This document shows positions 62,272 through 64,000 of a stretch of DNA of 64,000 nt, piece after piece. How positions within the stretch are numbered: the first letter of the stretch is position 1; each line of letters begins with the position of its first letter. The translations under genes were made by a program, and so were the position numbers. Source of the DNA: Dimorphilus gyrociliatus (taxonomy: Eukaryota > Annelida > Polychaeta > Dinophilidae). The DNA is taken from assembly GCA_904063045.1 (NCBI GenBank), contig CAJFCJ010000013.1:1408156-1472155 (forward strand), in the 5' to 3' direction. The notes beneath the pieces are model-generated. The model had not been told where the DNA came from. It did no database searches and saw only the letters and a list, made by a program, of their open reading frames with translations.

Positions 62272-63318
62272 CTAACTTGTACTCCTTCGCACTAGCCTAA
62301 CCGACTCTTGATCATTTCCAGTTATTGGTGCTGTTAAAACAGTTCGACTTGCAGCGTAAATTATTGGATTAAAAACAGCATATAGTGAACTAAGAATATC
62401 TATAAGACTGAGGGCTAAGATTGGGTTTGATGTCACTTGTCCACCAAGACAAATATAAAGGAATGTACAAAAAAAAGGCCCATTACAGATAGCGAATAAT
62501 ATAGCCAAAGAGACCATAAATTTAGCTATAACTCTACGAGAATTAGTTGTCCTTCTAACGGCTGAATCGTCGCTATCAGTTTCTATCCTTTTATAAAGAG
62601 TTGCAAAAATGAGAGAATAATTGACAGTAATCAATAGAAGAGGCAGTACATAATAAAGGACAAATATTAAGATAAAATATCCTCTTCCTCCCGAAGTTAT
62701 TAAGTTGCCATTGACGATGTGATTACAGAAATTTAAAACAACTCCATCAATACTCATCTCCTCCGTATATGTAAAATATAAAGGTAGCGGTAAAGGTGCC
62801 AATAGACTAAAGAACCATATTATCAATAAGACTTTTATTGTTTTTCCAGAGCTCAGCCACCTCTTCGCTTTAAAAGGAAACCGTATTAGCAACAATCTTT
62901 CGATACTTATAGCCGTTATTGTATGAAAGGCACAACAAGCAAATATAGTGGAGCAATATCCAGTTATCCTGCAGAAAATGCTCCGATGTTCCTTAGACAG
63001 TCGAAATTCACTTTCAAATGGCAGTATTAGGTCAGTTAATCTAAGCGGCTGGTAGATAGAAGAATTTAAGAATTCGCAGACGGCCAGATTCAGGACGAGA
63101 TAAGCCGTAACGTTCGATCTTAATTTAGTGCCTTTTAATAAAATTATTATAACGAGACAATTACCAAGCGACGCCAATAGTATAATAGCAATTTGAAGAG
63201 CAATGATTGTATAACGTACAACGGATAATCTTATTAAATCCTCAATTTTCGTAATATTCTTCATAATCATCTTATCCGTGCGAAACAGAAATGAAGTTTG
63301 TTCAGAAAACAGCTGCAT
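62272..63318 (-). CDS. rhodopsin-class GPCR, 348 aa
   Basis: Single exon with seven helices. TM1 has ASLGNCLVIIILL, TM2 LNLAVCEFLNSS, TM3 starts SIFCRITGYCS (Cys 3.25) and ends with ISIERLLLI (ERL in place of DRY). TM4 has IIWFFSLLAPLPLPL, the second extracellular loop has the partner Cys (FCNH), TM6 has AICNGPFF (C-N-G-P for CWxP) and TM7 ends FNPIIYAASR (NPxxY). An N-terminal sequon NIT is present. The layout suggests a peptide-type receptor, but the ligand cannot be read. The absence of introns suggests retroposition or an expanded family. Confidence 0.88.
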   Translation of the reverse strand: MQLFSEQTSFLFRTDKMIMKNITKIEDLIRLSVVRYTIIALQIAIILLASLGNCLVIIILLKGTKLRSNVTAYLVLNLAVCEFLNSSIYQPLRLTDLILPFESEFRLSKEHRSIFCRITGYCSTIFACCAFHTITAISIERLLLIRFPFKAKRWLSSGKTIKVLLIIWFFSLLAPLPLPLYFTYTEEMSIDGVVLNFCNHIVNGNLITSGGRGYFILIFVLYYVLPLLLITVNYSLIFATLYKRIETDSDDSAVRRTTNSRRVIAKFMVSLAILFAICNGPFFCTFLYICLGGQVTSNPILALSLIDILSSLYAVFNPIIYAASRTVLTAPITGNDQESVRLVRRSTS

Positions 63319-64000
63319 AGCGCCGACTGCAATGGCTCTTCAAATGTAGTTTGTCAACTTTGGCATTATGCATTTAAATATTTACGAACACTATTCTGAA
63401 TTTCATGAGAATGACTTTAAAAAGTCCAATCTATCAAAAAACCTGCCCCACTTGTACTCTATATTGGTTGTACAATCAACGATTTATGATTTTCTCTTAA
63501 CCAAAAAATAAATTGTACAGAGAGAGAGCGAGAGAGGGCGATAGCAAAGAGAGCGCGGGTGAGAAAGTGATTCGAACATCAGAACCACCTAGATTAGGCC
63601 TAAAGTCAATTTTTGTCGATAAACATTAGCAAAGCGTACCTCTTCATTCTTGGCATATCTCTCTCCCTTGACCTATGAAATTATATTACAATTGACTTTC
63701 ATTATATTTAGGATTAATACTAAGTCTCCTTTTCTATTTCTTTTTTCTGTAGTTAATAATTAATCTTTCGTTATTCAAAATAATTAGGTAATTTTAAGAG
63801 CGCTGTTTCAGTCATACAAAATTCGCCTTTGAGATATATCGAGTCACGCAGTTCGTGATTTATTCTTCTATAAGAACAGAGGGGAATTACTAGGGCAATA
63901 AAACTGGTAGATTTTTCTTTTGATGAAAGATTCGAAATAAGTTAATTTTTCTCCTCTCTTCTCTTTTTCCATTTCTTCCACTTGTACAATTTTCTCATGC
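63319..64000. other. upstream flank of the intronless GPCR
   Basis: No coding sequence is seen. It contains a GA-rich tract near 63519-63560. Confidence 0.5.

Overview
This is a stretch of an animal nuclear genome. Genes are split by GT-AG introns, many under 100 bp, with a few of 1 to 3.4 kb. The DNA is strongly AT-rich, with many (TA)n and (GA/CT)n microsatellites. Animal-specific genes include Orai, C1GALT1, an SPDEF-type ETS factor, calponin/transgelin, a matrix metalloproteinase, DRAM, OATP and rhodopsin-class GPCRs. Gene density is high, about 25 genes in 64 kb. I infer a bilaterian with a compact genome, perhaps a small spiralian such as a miniature annelid. The species cannot be fixed from the sequence. 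Delta-tubulin suggests the animal builds triplet-microtubule centrioles. No rRNA, tRNA, CRISPR or intact transposon was seen.

Layout. 1-6.9 kb: the 3' end of an unknown gene, a ten-exon orphan, NECAP (minus), C1GALT1 (plus) and Orai (plus). 7-12.4 kb: a sialin-type SLC17 transporter and a DRAM lysosomal membrane protein. 14-19.3 kb: ARF6 (minus) divergent from an OATP/SLCO transporter. 19.9-25 kb: three orphans. 25.8-29.4 kb: a RING-finger protein (minus) divergent from a protein with an Hsp20-like domain. 31-38.4 kb: the ETS factor, then an orphan type I membrane glycoprotein with a 3.4 kb intron. 42-44.7 kb: calponin/transgelin and a divergent GPCR. 44.8-52.8 kb: an SRSF3/7-like splicing factor (minus), an orphan with an acidic Ser-rich tail, an SLC45A3-like transporter (minus) and delta-tubulin. 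52.9-63.3 kb: a probably GPI-anchored matrix metalloproteinase spread over 6.5 kb (minus), a candidate SEA-domain membrane protein and an intronless GPCR (minus).

The neighbours do not form one pathway, as expected for a metazoan chromosome. Themes do recur: membrane traffic and lysosome (NECAP, ARF6, sialin, DRAM), membrane transport (OATP, SLC45) and pericellular or cell-surface proteins (MMP, C1GALT1, two orphan membrane proteins). Several neighbours are head to head over 150-260 bp, which suggests shared promoters.

Two non-coding patterns run across the window. One is a short motif, AGATGGCGC, seen exactly six times and mostly near gene boundaries. The other is tiny inverted-repeat units of the form CAGTATATAT...ATATACTG. 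Exon coordinates were worked out by hand from splice consensus and reading-frame continuity. In every multi-exon gene whose start and stop are both visible, the exons sum to a whole number of codons.
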